The translations under genes and the position numbers were made by a program. The notes below the pieces were generated by a model that was not told the origin of the DNA, ran no database searches, and was given only the letters and a program-made list of their open reading frames with translations. Positions 8,753-18,272 of a DNA stretch of 64,000 bases are shown here, piece after piece (the first letter of the stretch is position 1; each line of letters starts with the position of its first letter). This DNA comes from Mycobacterium sp. BK086 (GTDB lineage: Bacteria > Actinomycetota > Actinomycetes > Mycobacteriales > Mycobacteriaceae), in assembly GCA_004362315.1 (NCBI GenBank), contig SNWL01000003.1, forward strand, positions 2,069,526 through 2,133,525, written 5' to 3'.

Positions 8753-10738
8753 TCAGCGACGTCGGCGCCGCGACCGCAGGTAGTCGCCGACGACCGCCGC
8801 GCCCAGACCGTCCAGATCGGGAACAACCACCCGCCCTTCCACCCGCCGAGCAATGTCATCGATGAACTTGGCGAGGCCGGGATCGTTTCCGAGCCGGAAG
8901 ATCGTCACCTGCGCTCCCAGTCGCGCGACCTCGTCGAAGCCGCGCACAGTGAGCCCCTTGGTCCGCGGGTGCGGCGGATAGTCGAAGAACACCGACGCGC
9001 CCCGGCCGTCGAAATCCTCCAGGTGGGCGGTCGGCTCGCCGTCGGTGACCACCAGCACCACCGGTTGGGCATTGGGGTGCCTGCGCAGATGCCGCACCGC
9101 CAGGGCCAGCGCATGGTGCAGGTTGGTGCCCTGTTCGTAGACGCCTTCGAGGCCGGTCAGCTCGGCCGCGGTCACCGTCCGCGCGTAGCGCCCGAACGCG
9201 ATGATCTCCAGCGCATCCGACCGGAACCGCGTGCTCACCAGGTGGTTGAGCGCCAGCGCGGTCCGCTTCATCGGCAGCCACCGGTTCTCCATCACCATCG
9301 AGAACGAGGTGTCGACCAGCAGTGCCACCGCCGACTGGGTACGGGTCTCGGTCTCGGAGACCTCGACGTCGTCGACGCTGATCTGCAGCGGACCGTCCAG
9401 CCTGTCCGTCCCGGCTTGCCGCAGCACCGCGTTGGTCAGCGTCCGGGTGACGTTCCACGGCTCGGTATCGCCGAATGCCCACGGCCGGGTCGCGCCCGTC
9501 AGTTCGCCCGCTGCACCCGCGCGACGGGTGTCCCGCTCGCCGTGCCTTCCCGAAAGTTGTTGGGCGACATCGCGAAGAGCTGTTTGACCGAGTTGGCGCA
9601 TCGCCTTCGGCGACAACCGCCACTGCCCATCCGAGCCGCGATCCAGGAAACCCTGATTCATCAGCGCGCGCTCCAACTCGGCCAGTGTCCGCGCGTCGAT
9701 GGCGGCCTGGTCGCCGAGCTGGCGGGCCAGCGCGTCGAGATCGACGTCGTCCATGGTGGCCCCGGCGTAGCTCTGCGACAACTGATCGGCGAGCTGCTCG
9801 AGTTCAGCGATGTCGGCGAGCGCCTGCGCCCCCTCCCCCATGCCCAGGGGGTTCTCGCCGGAGAACTCCGACGAGCCGTTCCAGTCCTCGCCGGGCCGGG
9901 CCGCCTGCAGATGGGAGTCGAGCCGGTTGAGCGCGTTCATCAACTCCTGCGATCCGAATGCCTGCTGCGCCAAGGCATCCAGCTCGGCGCGCTGGTCGGC
10001 GCTCAGGCTGTTGCGGAAGCGCTGCGCGGCCGCGGCGCGCTTGGCCAGCGAGTCCAGCAGCTCGTCGACGTTCTTCGGATTCTCCGGGAAGTACTGGCCA
10101 TGCTTTCGCATGAAGTCCTGAAAATCCTCGGCGCTGTCCTCGCCGCGAGAGTGCTTGTCCAGCAGGTCGTTGAGATCGTTGAGCATCTCGTTGACGGCTT
10201 GCCGGTCTTCGTCGGTGGCGTTCTCCAGCGCCTCCTTCATCCCGGCGAATCGCTGATCGAGCATCTCCCGGCCGAGCAGATCCTTGATCTGCTCGTACTT
10301 CTGGCGCGCCTCGGGGCTGCGCCAGTCGTAGTCCGAGAGTTCCTGGACCGCCTTGGCCGGCGACGGCGACAACGCCTCGATCTGCAGTTCGGCGAACCGG
10401 GCGTCGTCATCGAGGGCCCGCGCCAACTCCTTGCGTTCGGACAGCACCGCCTCGTCGAGCAGCTTCTTGATCTCTTGCAGAGTGCCGTCAAGGTTGTTGC
10501 GGTTCAACAGCTCTCGCCGCCGCCGGTTGACCTCGGCGGCCAGCCGGTCGGCGCCCTTGGTGTCTCTGGTGCCACGGCGCAGCAGCTCGGACAGCGCCCG
10601 CCGCGGCGAGGTGCCCTCCATGACGTCCTGCCCGATCTGTTCGAGCGCGTCGCGCAGATCCACCGGCGGGGCCAGTGGATCCGGACCGCCGGTATAAGCC
10701 GAATAGCGGGAGTCGTGCCCGTGGTGGCGTTTAGCCAT
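8753..10738 (-). CDS. VWA-domain protein partnered with MoxR-type ATPase (Rv0959-type)
   Basis: The 661-residue protein has a long, highly charged helical N-terminal two-thirds, and a C-terminal von Willebrand A domain. The metal-binding MIDAS motif DTSFS lies at about residues 476-480, with later elements GTNLHHALA and VVTDGEPTA. It ends in an Arg-rich tail. VWA proteins of this class work with AAA ATPases such as the one encoded just upstream, whose stop overlaps this start by eight bases. They form MoxR/CbbQ-like metal-insertion or remodelling machines. The resemblance to the BchD subunit of magnesium chelatase is structural; no chlorophyll pathway is expected. The client protein is unknown. 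Confidence 0.88.
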   Translation of the reverse strand: MAKRHHGHDSRYSAYTGGPDPLAPPVDLRDALEQIGQDVMEGTSPRRALSELLRRGTRDTKGADRLAAEVNRRRRELLNRNNLDGTLQEIKKLLDEAVLSERKELARALDDDARFAELQIEALSPSPAKAVQELSDYDWRSPEARQKYEQIKDLLGREMLDQRFAGMKEALENATDEDRQAVNEMLNDLNDLLDKHSRGEDSAEDFQDFMRKHGQYFPENPKNVDELLDSLAKRAAAAQRFRNSLSADQRAELDALAQQAFGSQELMNALNRLDSHLQAARPGEDWNGSSEFSGENPLGMGEGAQALADIAELEQLADQLSQSYAGATMDDVDLDALARQLGDQAAIDARTLAELERALMNQGFLDRGSDGQWRLSPKAMRQLGQTALRDVAQQLSGRHGERDTRRAGAAGELTGATRPWAFGDTEPWNVTRTLTNAVLRQAGTDRLDGPLQISVDDVEVSETETRTQSAVALLVDTSFSMVMENRWLPMKRTALALNHLVSTRFRSDALEIIAFGRYARTVTAAELTGLEGVYEQGTNLHHALALAVRHLRRHPNAQPVVLVVTDGEPTAHLEDFDGRGASVFFDYPPHPRTKGLTVRGFDEVARLGAQVTIFRLGNDPGLAKFIDDIARRVEGRVVVPDLDGLGAAVVGDYLRSRRRRR

Positions 10739-12113
10739 AGACGGTTTCGCCCTCTCCCGTCACCTTGTCGATGCGCTTGGCCAAATACAGCGCCTCCAAA
10801 GCCAATTCGAGTGCGGCGGCCCGCTCGCCCTCGGTCTCGGCATCCAGTCGCTTGGCGATCTCTTCGATCACCGGCAGGTCGGGCAGCGCGGCGAGCACGT
10901 CCTTGGCCGCCACCTGCTCGCCGGTCGTCACCGCCGAACCACCCTCGACCGCGGCCACCAATGGTCCGACATCGATGCCGCCGAGTGTGCGCTGCGCGGT
11001 ATCGGCGGTGGCTCGGCGCAGCAGGTGCTCGAGCACGGCCTGCTCGCGGCCCTCCTCACCGGACTCGAATTCCAGCTTGCCGCGCAGCACGTCGATGATC
11101 GTGCTGAGGTCGACCACCCGGGCCACGGGTTCTTCCTCGCCCAGCACCGCGCCGCGATGACGGGCCGAGGCCGCGACGGTTTCGGCGGCCGCGATCGCGA
11201 ACCGAGCCGACACCCCCGAGCGCTGGTCGACGGAACTGGACTCGCGCAGATAGCGCGCGAAGCGGGCAATGATTTGCATCAGGTAGGTCGGAACCTGCGC
11301 GGACAGGTGCGCTTCCTGGGTGATGACGCCGACCTCGGCATCGAGTTCGCGGGGGTAGTGCGTGCGGATCTCGGCGCCGAACCGGTCCTTGAGCGGGGTG
11401 ATGATGCGCCCGCGGTTGGTGTAGTCCTCGGGGTTGGCGCTGGCGACCACGAGCACGTCCAGCGGCAGCCGCAGCGTGTAGCCGCGCACCTGGATGTCGC
11501 GCTCCTCCATCACATTGAGCATCGAGACCTGAATGCGCTCGGCCAGGTCGGGCAGCTCGTTGACGGCCACGATGCCGCGGTGCGCCCGCGGGATCAGGCC
11601 GAAGGCGATGGTTTCCGGGTCACCGAGGGAACGCCCTTCGGCGACCTTGATCGGATCGATATCGCCGACCAGGTCGGCGACGCTGGTGTCCGGAGTCGCG
11701 AGCTTCTCGGTGTAGCGCTCGCTGCGGTGCCGCCACTCGACCGGCAGCGCATCGCCGGAGTCGGCCGCCCGGCGGATCGACTGCGGCGTGATCGGGCTGT
11801 AGGGGTGCTCACCGAGTTCGGATCCGGCGATCACCGGCGTCCACTCGTCGAGCAGGTTCTGCAGCGAGCGCAGCAGCCGGGTCTTGCCCTGACCGCGCTC
11901 ACCCAGCAGGACGAAGTCGTGCCCGGCGATCAGGGCCCGCTCCAACTGCGGCAAGACGGTGTCCTCGAACCCGAAAATGCCTGGCCAGACGTCATCGCCC
12001 TCGGCCAGCGCGGTGAGGAGGTTCTCCCGGATCTCCTGCTTGACGCTGCGTTCCCGGTGGCCGGATGCGCGCAGTTCGCCAAGAGTGCGGGGGAGGTTGT
12101 CAGGTGAAGTCAC
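10731..12113 (-). CDS. MoxR/ChlI-type AAA+ ATPase (Rv0958-type)
   Basis: A 460-residue ATPase similar to magnesium chelatase subunit I. Walker A is GERGQGKT at residues 71-78. The Walker B equivalent GIVAVNELPDL at 180-190 has Asn where chelatases usually have Asp before the Glu. Sensor and arginine-finger regions follow (VVASANPEDYTNRGRI, LKDRFGAEIRTHYP). The C-terminal helical domain is about 150 residues. It is the first gene of a two-gene unit with the VWA protein; the overlap implies coupled translation and a 1:1-style complex. Its start lies 26 bases from the purH stop, so co-transcription with purN-purH is possible. Confidence 0.9.
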   Translation of the reverse strand: MTSPDNLPRTLGELRASGHRERSVKQEIRENLLTALAEGDDVWPGIFGFEDTVLPQLERALIAGHDFVLLGERGQGKTRLLRSLQNLLDEWTPVIAGSELGEHPYSPITPQSIRRAADSGDALPVEWRHRSERYTEKLATPDTSVADLVGDIDPIKVAEGRSLGDPETIAFGLIPRAHRGIVAVNELPDLAERIQVSMLNVMEERDIQVRGYTLRLPLDVLVVASANPEDYTNRGRIITPLKDRFGAEIRTHYPRELDAEVGVITQEAHLSAQVPTYLMQIIARFARYLRESSSVDQRSGVSARFAIAAAETVAASARHRGAVLGEEEPVARVVDLSTIIDVLRGKLEFESGEEGREQAVLEHLLRRATADTAQRTLGGIDVGPLVAAVEGGSAVTTGEQVAAKDVLAALPDLPVIEEIAKRLDAETEGERAAALELALEALYLAKRIDKVTGEGETVYG

Positions 12114-12139
12114 CTCTCCACGCTACGACTGCCGCGTGC

Positions 12140-13723
12140 TCAGTGCGCGAAGTGTCTCGCTCCGGTGAGGTAGAGCGTGACGCCGGCCTTGGCGGCGGCC
12201 TCGGTGACCAGGTCGTCGCGCACCGAACCACCCGGGTGCACGACGGCCTTGACCCCGGCCGCCGTCAGCGTCTCCAGCCCGTCGGGGAACGGGAAGAACG
12301 CGTCGCTGGCCGCGACCGCGCCGCGAACCCGCTCGCCACCGCGCTCCACCGCGAGCCGGGCCGCGTCGACCCGGTTGACCTGGCCCATGCCGACCCCGAC
12401 CGTCGCACCGTCGGCGGCCACCACGATCGCGTTGGACTTGACCGCACGGCAGGCCCGCCAGGCGAACTGAAGATCGGACAGGGTCGCCGCGTCCGCAGGC
12501 GTTCCGGTGGCCAGCGTCCAGTTGGCCGGGTCATCGCCGGGTGCGTCGATCCCGTCGCGTTCCTGCATCAGCAGACCACCGCTGATCTGGCGCAGTTCGA
12601 CTCCGCCGACCGGCGGCTCTGAGGCCACCAGAACGCGAATGTTCTTCTTACGGGCCAAAATCTCCACCGCGCCCGGCTCGTAGGCCGGCGCGATGATCAC
12701 CTCGGTGAAGATCTCCGACACGAACTCGGCCATCTCCACGGTGACCTCCGCATTGGCGGCGATCACTCCGCCGAAGGCGCTCAGCGGATCGCATTCGTGG
12801 GCCTTGCGGTGCGCGTCGGCCACCGATACCGACGAGATGGCGATGCCACAGGGGTTGGCGTGCTTGATGATTGCCACGCACGTCTGCTCGTGGTCGAACG
12901 CCGCCCGCCAGGCCGCGTCGGCGTCGGTGAAGTTGTTGTACGACATCTCTTTTCCGTGCAGCTGCTCAGCTTGAGCCAGGCCCGGCCAGCCGACATCGTC
13001 GCTGTAGAGCGCGGCCTGCTGATGCGGGTTCTCGCCGTAGCGCAGCTGCGAGGTACGCCGCCAGGTGCGGCCGAACCACGGCGGCAGGGGTGAGCCCCCA
13101 TCTTCTTCTGCAGGCGCCAGCACCGCGTCCATCCAGCTGGCCACCGCGACGTCGTACTCGGCGGTGTGCCGAAATGCCAACGCCGCCAGCCTCTGTCGTT
13201 CGGCAAGGGTGAAGCCGCCGGACCGGACCGCGGCCAGCACACCGTCGTAGCCGAGCGGATTCACCACGACGGCCACGCTGGCGTGGTTCTTGGCCGACGC
13301 ACGCACCATCGACGGGCCGCCGATGTCGATCTGCTCGACGCACTCATCGACTTCGGCGCCCGAATCCACCGTCTCGGTGAACGGGTAGAGGTTGACCACG
13401 ACGAGATCGAACGCGGCGATCCCCAGCTCCTCGAGCGCTTTGAGGTGCTCGGGTTTGCGGGTGTCGGCGAGCAAGCCCGCGTGGATGTGCGGGTGCAGGG
13501 TCTTGACCCGGCCGTCGAGCACCTCGGGGAAGCCGGTGACATGTTCCACCGGAGTCACCGGAATACCTTTGTCGGCAATGGTTTTGGCCGTCGACCCGGT
13601 GGAGACGATATCCACGCCCGCGTCGTGCAGACCTTGCGCGAGCGGGATCAGCCCACTCTTGTCGTACACGCTGATCAGCGCGCGCCGGATCGGCCTCTTC
13701 CCGATCAATGTCCCCGCGGTCAT
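12140..13723 (-). CDS. purH: Bifunctional AICAR transformylase/IMP cyclohydrolase
   Basis: This 527-residue enzyme carries out the last two steps of IMP synthesis. The N-terminal cyclohydrolase domain (residues 12-150) has the MGS fold, with [11 protein letters not shown] and STGSTAKTI phosphate-binding segments. The C-terminal transformylase domain has [12 protein letters not shown], containing the catalytic Lys-His pair. It ends with the conserved [10 protein letters not shown] and TGARHFAH. Its ATG overlaps the purN stop by four bases, giving an operon purN-purH in pathway order. Confidence 0.97.
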   Translation of the reverse strand: MTAGTLIGKRPIRRALISVYDKSGLIPLAQGLHDAGVDIVSTGSTAKTIADKGIPVTPVEHVTGFPEVLDGRVKTLHPHIHAGLLADTRKPEHLKALEELGIAAFDLVVVNLYPFTETVDSGAEVDECVEQIDIGGPSMVRASAKNHASVAVVVNPLGYDGVLAAVRSGGFTLAERQRLAALAFRHTAEYDVAVASWMDAVLAPAEEDGGSPLPPWFGRTWRRTSQLRYGENPHQQAALYSDDVGWPGLAQAEQLHGKEMSYNNFTDADAAWRAAFDHEQTCVAIIKHANPCGIAISSVSVADAHRKAHECDPLSAFGGVIAANAEVTVEMAEFVSEIFTEVIIAPAYEPGAVEILARKKNIRVLVASEPPVGGVELRQISGGLLMQERDGIDAPGDDPANWTLATGTPADAATLSDLQFAWRACRAVKSNAIVVAADGATVGVGMGQVNRVDAARLAVERGGERVRGAVAASDAFFPFPDGLETLTAAGVKAVVHPGGSVRDDLVTEAAAKAGVTLYLTGARHFAH

Positions 13724-14349
13724 CCTATGGTTGCCTTTCTGCCACTCCAGGTCACGCCGCGCGTCGCAAGCGCGGCCAATACGTCCACCAACAGCCGTCG
13801 CTCCACGACCTTGATCCGTTCGTGCAAGGTGTCTTCGTCGTCACCGTCCAGAATCTCGACGGCCTCCTGGGCCACGATCGGGCCGGTGTCAACGCCCGCG
13901 TCCACCAGGTGCACGGTGCAGCCGGTGACCCTGACCCCGTAGGCCAGCGCATCGGGCACAGCGTGCGCACCGGGAAAAGCAGGCAGCAGCGCCGGATGAG
14001 TGTTGACGACGCGGCCCAGGAAACGCGAAAGAAATTCCGGGCCAAGTATTTTCATGAAGCCCGCAGACACGATCAGGTCAGGGCTGTGCTCCGCGGTGGC
14101 ATCGGCGACCGCGGCATCCCAGGCGGCGCGGTCGGGATAGTCCTTGAGCCGCACGCAGAAGGTCGGGATCGACGCCGCCTGCGCGATCTCTACGGCCGGG
14201 CAGTCGCGATCCACCCCGACGGCCACCACGCGCGCGGGGTAGTCGCCCACCGCGGCTGCCAGCAGTGACTTCAACAACGATCCGGTCCCCGACGCCAGGA
14301 CGACGAGCCGGGCCGGCGCGCTCGGGGGGACGTGGATCGGTTCCTGCAC
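13720..14349 (-). CDS. purN: Phosphoribosylglycinamide formyltransferase
   Basis: The 209-residue protein transfers a formyl group from 10-formyl-THF to GAR, the third step of purine synthesis. Near the N-terminus [16 protein letters not shown] is the phosphate-binding loop. The active-site block [16 protein letters not shown] contains the Asn and His of the family. [13 protein letters not shown] supplies the conserved Asp. The loop reads GTGSLL rather than the usual GTNLQ-type sequence, a mild deviation common in actinobacteria. It is the first gene of the purNH operon and is divergent from the small cysteine-rich gene at 14430. Confidence 0.96.
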   Translation of the reverse strand: MQEPIHVPPSAPARLVVLASGTGSLLKSLLAAAVGDYPARVVAVGVDRDCPAVEIAQAASIPTFCVRLKDYPDRAAWDAAVADATAEHSPDLIVSAGFMKILGPEFLSRFLGRVVNTHPALLPAFPGAHAVPDALAYGVRVTGCTVHLVDAGVDTGPIVAQEAVEILDGDDEDTLHERIKVVERRLLVDVLAALATRGVTWSGRKATIG

Positions 14350-14429
14350 GGCGATGAGCCTAACGGTGTTTGTCGGTACCGGTCGCCGGGCACCCGCCCT
14401 TTTATCGTCGAGCCTTGAGGAGCACCCCG

Positions 14430-14684
14430 ATGCCGATCTGCAACACGTGCGGAAACGACTACGACAAGGCGTTCAGCGTCACATTCCACGACGGGCACAC
14501 CGCCACCTTCGACAGCGTCGAATGCGCCGCGGCCGAGCTGGCCCCGCAGTGCGCCCACTGTGGCTGCCGGATCTTGGGCCATGGAGTGGAGGACGAGGAC
14601 GCGATCTACTGTTGCGCGCACTGCGCGCGAAAGTCCAGCAACGCCGACATCAACGACCGGTTTCCGGTGCCGTCCGGCGCTTAG
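14430..14684 (+). CDS. Small cysteine-rich metal-binding (metallothionein/zinc-ribbon-like) protein
   Basis: An 84-residue protein starting [11 protein letters not shown] behind GAGGAG, six to nine bases upstream. A longer frame from 14370 lacks a ribosome site. It has nine cysteines grouped as CNTC, VEC, QCAHCGC and YCCAHC, plus several His. The last group resembles the YCC..CA segment of bacterial SmtA-type metallothioneins; the first pair resembles a zinc ribbon. It probably binds zinc or copper in the cytoplasm (no signal peptide). Its stop overlaps the stop of the convergent perM-like gene. A metal chaperone or buffer role is inference. Confidence 0.8.
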   Translation: MPICNTCGNDYDKAFSVTFHDGHTATFDSVECAAAELAPQCAHCGCRILGHGVEDEDAIYCCAHCARKSSNADINDRFPVPSGA

Positions 14685-16087
14685 CGCTCGTGCGGTCCCG
14701 TCTCGATGTCGTCGTCGACGATCATCAGGTCCTCGACGTCTTCGAGGTCGGGTGCGGGCCGGACCGGCGGCGGCGGCGCCGGGGGTGGCGGCTCCGGTTC
14801 GGGCTCGGCTTCGAGTTCGGGGTCCGATTCGGCCGCGGGCTCGTTCTCGTCCGTCACGTCGGGGATCGGCAGGGTCAGCGCCTCGTCCTCGTCCGCGAGC
14901 TCGGGCTCATCGGAGAGCACCGGAGCGGGTGGCTTCACCCGCTTGGGGCGGCGCCGCAGGCCACCGGTCATCACCACCGTGACCGCGCCGATGACGAAGA
15001 ACCAGAAGAACACCGCAGGACCGAACGTGCTCTGGTCCACCCCGATCTCGCCGAAGTTACCCAGCTGGCCGCCGCCGGCGTAGCCCAGCACGACCATCGT
15101 GACGGCCGCGAGCAGCGACGCGACGGCGAGCTTGGCCATCGCGGCCGGCCAGGGCAGGGGCCGGCTGGCACACTGCTGCCCCACCGCCACCCCGGACGCT
15201 GCACCCACGATCAGCAGAGCCACCCACACCGGGCCCAGCGGTGGCGTCGGCACCGCGGCCAGGATCGGCACCGCCGGGATGTCCCCGCCGAAGACCGTGA
15301 ACGAACTGAAGGTCGCAAAACCGATGTGGGCGCTGGAGCCGACCGCCACCGCCGACGTCCCGACGATCACGTTGGGCACATACAGCGCGGACAGCAGCGT
15401 CAGGCTGAGCTGGCCGAACAGCGAATCCGTCACCGCATAGAGCTCGTGCATCGTGCCCCAGTGCACGACCAGCGACACCGCGGTGACCGCACCGGACAAA
15501 CCCAGCAGCGCCAGCACGCCGGCTGTCGCGGCGCGCACGGTGTCGCCGAGCCAGATGGGCAGCCGCAGCGCGCTCAACGCTCGCCAGCCGAGCTTGGACC
15601 CGACGCCGATCAGCGCGCCGATCGCGTGCACGGCCAGCACACCGGAGAATGCGCGCAGGGCACTGGGCGTCTGCAACTCGGTGATCACCGACGACGCGTC
15701 GTGGATGACGGCCAGGGCGATCGCAGCCAACAGCATCGGACCGCCGAGCGCCGACGCGACGATCCAGCGGGTCACGAACCACGACGCCCGTGGGGAGGTG
15801 GCCCGCGCTGTCGTGCGCGCGGTACCCCAGACCATCAGCAGCACCGGCAGCAGCGGAAGAACCGCCAGCTGATGACCCGCGATCGAGACGGGTACCTGGT
15901 GTACGGCCAGCCACATGCTGGCGATGGCACCCAGGGCGCCCGTCATATCGCTGTTGGCGATGACCAACTGCAGCAGCGTCACCGCGGCGATGACGACCAA
16001 CGCCACCAGTGACGGGCCGAACGCGACCCGCACCAGGTCCCGGGCCTGGCGCGCCCCGACAGGCCGCTTGTCCTCCATCCGTGTCAC
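14681..16087 (-). CDS. perM: Polytopic membrane protein, PerM-like (Rv0955, DUF6350)
   Basis: This 468-residue protein has about nine or ten hydrophobic segments between residues 25 and 385, starting with [20 protein letters not shown] cytoplasmic tail of about 85 residues follows that is strongly acidic and proline-rich. By position and layout it matches M. tuberculosis PerM, a divisome-associated membrane protein needed for persistence and for division under low magnesium. It is followed on the same strand, upstream in transcription, by the Rv0954-type gene. The neighbouring small cysteine-rich gene is convergent and overlaps by four bases. Confidence 0.85.
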   Translation of the reverse strand: MTRMEDKRPVGARQARDLVRVAFGPSLVALVVIAAVTLLQLVIANSDMTGALGAIASMWLAVHQVPVSIAGHQLAVLPLLPVLLMVWGTARTTARATSPRASWFVTRWIVASALGGPMLLAAIALAVIHDASSVITELQTPSALRAFSGVLAVHAIGALIGVGSKLGWRALSALRLPIWLGDTVRAATAGVLALLGLSGAVTAVSLVVHWGTMHELYAVTDSLFGQLSLTLLSALYVPNVIVGTSAVAVGSSAHIGFATFSSFTVFGGDIPAVPILAAVPTPPLGPVWVALLIVGAASGVAVGQQCASRPLPWPAAMAKLAVASLLAAVTMVVLGYAGGGQLGNFGEIGVDQSTFGPAVFFWFFVIGAVTVVMTGGLRRRPKRVKPPAPVLSDEPELADEDEALTLPIPDVTDENEPAAESDPELEAEPEPEPPPPAPPPPVRPAPDLEDVEDLMIVDDDIETGPHER

Positions 16088-16127
16088 TCGCCGCGCCGGT
16101 CAGACGTGCTGGGCGACGAGTGCCCGG

Positions 16128-16931
16128 TTAGGACGGGGTGGGGCCCGATGACGGCGACGATGACGGCGCCTGAGGCTGGTCCGGCTGCGCGGGGGGCTGC
16201 TGACCCGACCCGGCCGACGGCGGAGGGCTGAAACTCGGGAAACCGGTCGGCGGCGTGGGCGGTCCGCTCTGCGCACCGAAGCCACCGCTGGTCGGACCGG
16301 ACGCGTAGCCGCCGTACTGCGTGGGGTAACCCGGCCGGGGCGGAATTCCCTGTGGCGGGCCTTGCGGACCCGGCTGGCCGTAGTAACCGCCGGGCGGCGG
16401 GCCGTACTGACCGAACTGGTCGTAGCGGGGCCGAGGCGCGGGAGCGGTGATGACGCCGGCTTCCAGCAGCAGCGCCGCCACCGCGGCGACGGTCTGCAGC
16501 AGAGTGAAGGCGATCATCACCCACAGTCCCCAGCCGACCGTGAAACCGGTGGGCTTGCCGACCACCTGGGCGATCGCCGTCAACAGCGCGATCGCCGACG
16601 CCGCCGCGATGACACCGCCGTAATCGCGGGCCTTGGGCAGCAGGGCAGCCGCGGCCAACAGCGCCGCGATGAGCGTCGCGACCACCGGGTAGCCGCCGCC
16701 ACCACCGCTGAGCTCGGCACCGCCGAAGGGACCGAGCTCGGCTTTGATCGTGAGGATCGGTCCGAAGCTGGCCAGGTAGGCGACCAGGCCCAGCACGACG
16801 ACAGCGACGTTGAGGTACAGCGGCAGCTTGCTCGGCCCGGCCTCGGCGGGTGCGAACGACTGCGTCGGCGCGCCGTAGGGGCCGGCTGGCTGTGGTGGTG
16901 GGTAGCCCGGGTTGGTGGGCGGGTAAGTCAT
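16128..16931 (-). CDS. Membrane protein with proline-rich tails, Rv0954-type (DUF5336)
   Basis: The ATG at 16931 follows AAGGAGAGG by three to four bases. The 267-residue product has a Pro/Gly/Tyr-rich cytoplasmic N-terminus ([13 protein letters not shown]). Four membrane segments lie between about residues 38 and 170. The C-terminal tail is disordered and rich in Pro, Gly, Gln and Ser. The M. tuberculosis homologue is reported to belong to the cell-division network together with PerM, whose homologue is encoded 40 bases downstream. The disordered tails suggest protein-protein contacts. The exact molecular role is unknown. Confidence 0.83.
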   Translation of the reverse strand: MTYPPTNPGYPPPQPAGPYGAPTQSFAPAEAGPSKLPLYLNVAVVVLGLVAYLASFGPILTIKAELGPFGGAELSGGGGGYPVVATLIAALLAAAALLPKARDYGGVIAAASAIALLTAIAQVVGKPTGFTVGWGLWVMIAFTLLQTVAAVAALLLEAGVITAPAPRPRYDQFGQYGPPPGGYYGQPGPQGPPQGIPPRPGYPTQYGGYASGPTSGGFGAQSGPPTPPTGFPSFSPPPSAGSGQQPPAQPDQPQAPSSSPSSGPTPS

Positions 16932-17100
16932 GGCCTCTCCTTCAGCCTTGTCACGCCTGCGCGTCCCCGCGGGCGCTGCGTCGGTTGTGGCTCGCAATCG
17001 GACCCGCAGGTCCGGCTCGCACACCACGCTAGCGCACACCGCCGTGGCGGCCACGACCATCGGCGTGTCACACAGACAGTTGGCAATCGGCCGTCAGAGG

Positions 17101-18231
17101 TCAGGCCGTGGCCTGCAGCGGCGCCCCGATCGAATCGCTTTCGGCTGCTTCAATTTCGCGCACCAGCGGCAGCACCCGGGACCCGAAGTATTCGATCTCC
17201 TCCTGGAAGTGCAGGAAGCCACCGAGGATGAGGTCCACACCGCGTTTGCGGTACGCGGCGATGCGTTCGGCGATCTGCTCGGGTGTTCCGATCAGCTGCG
17301 TCCGGAATCCGTCGTTGTACTGAACCAGATCCTCGAATGTCGAGTCGGCCCACATGCCCCGCTTGTCCCCGGTGGAATTTCCGGCCTGCTGAACCGCGGA
17401 GTGGAAGCCTTCGACCGCAGGCCGGTTGGCCTTGGCGATGATCTCTTTCAAGGCTTCTTTCGCCTCGCGCTCGGTGTCCCTCGCGATGATGAAACCGTTG
17501 AGCCCGAAGTTGACTTCACGTCTCGCGTCGCGGGCGTGGTCGCGCACCTCGACGAGCTGTTCGGTGACGCCGTCGAAATCCTTGCCGTTGGAGAAGTACC
17601 AGTCGGCGTAGTAGCCGCCGTTGCGCCGGGCCGCGGTGGAGTTACCGCCCTGGAAGATCTCGGGGTTCGGCCGCTCCGCGGTGTTCAGCGGCTTGGGCTT
17701 GAGGGTGAAATCGTGGATGCGGTAGAAGTCGCCGCGGAAGTCCACGTTGTCCTCGGTCCAGATCTTGCGCAGCACCTGCAGGAATTCCGCGGTGCGCCGG
17801 TAGCGCTCGTCGTGCTCGAGCCAGGGCTCGCCCAGGTGGGTGAACTCGTCCTTGAACCAGCCGGAGACGACGTTGACCGCGAACCGGCCGCCGGAAAGGT
17901 GGTCGGCGGTGGCGCCCAGTTTGGCTAGGACGCCGGGCTGCCACAACCCCGGATGAACGGCGGCGATGAGCTTGAGGCGCTGGGTGGCCAACAGCAGCGC
18001 CAACGAGAAACTGGTGGATTCGTGTTGGAACTCGGCGCCGTAGCTGGCCTCGTAGCGAACCTGGGACAGCGCGTATTCGAAGCCGTTGTTCTCGGCGGTC
18101 TGCGCAAGCTTGATGTTGTAGTCGTAACTCCAGTCGGTGCGCTGTTCGATGGTGCTGGTGACAAGGCCGCCACTGACATTGGGAACCCAGTAGGCAAATT
18201 TGACTTGGTCGGCGATGCGTTCGGTCGTCAT
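17101..18231 (-). CDS. sfnG: FMN-dependent dimethylsulfone monooxygenase, SfnG-type
   Basis: A 376-residue luciferase-like monooxygenase. The segments FAYWVPNVSGGLV, QRTDWSYDYN, HESTSFSLALL, DHLSGGRFAVNVVSGWFKDEF and STFEDLVQYNDGF closely match the SfnG subfamily. That enzyme uses FMNH2 from a partner reductase to convert dimethylsulfone to methanesulfinate during sulfur scavenging. GGAAGA precedes the ATG by four bases. No reductase, SsuD-type gene or sulfur regulator lies nearby, so it would rely on a reductase encoded elsewhere. Specific substrate is by family resemblance. Confidence 0.88.
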   Translation of the reverse strand: MTTERIADQVKFAYWVPNVSGGLVTSTIEQRTDWSYDYNIKLAQTAENNGFEYALSQVRYEASYGAEFQHESTSFSLALLLATQRLKLIAAVHPGLWQPGVLAKLGATADHLSGGRFAVNVVSGWFKDEFTHLGEPWLEHDERYRRTAEFLQVLRKIWTEDNVDFRGDFYRIHDFTLKPKPLNTAERPNPEIFQGGNSTAARRNGGYYADWYFSNGKDFDGVTEQLVEVRDHARDARREVNFGLNGFIIARDTEREAKEALKEIIAKANRPAVEGFHSAVQQAGNSTGDKRGMWADSTFEDLVQYNDGFRTQLIGTPEQIAERIAAYRKRGVDLILGGFLHFQEEIEYFGSRVLPLVREIEAAESDSIGAPLQATA

Positions 18232-18272
18232 GTTCTTCCATGGTTGTGACGGCCACTGCCCGGGTCACCCTT

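Noticed and set aside
8969-11098. Long plus-strand open frame (709 codons) opposite the VWA/AAA genes
   Set aside because: Antisense shadow caused by high GC; sequence is Arg/Gly/Leu-biased with no domain, and the minus strand encodes clear families.
10731-12113. Magnesium chelatase for chlorophyll or cobalt chelatase
   Set aside because: The large H subunit is missing, the partner is a VWA protein typical of MoxR systems, and the organism is a mycobacterium.
14354-16012. Long plus-strand open frame (552 codons) opposite the PerM-like gene
   Set aside because: Arg/His/Gln-rich shadow of a membrane protein gene; starts inside another real gene.
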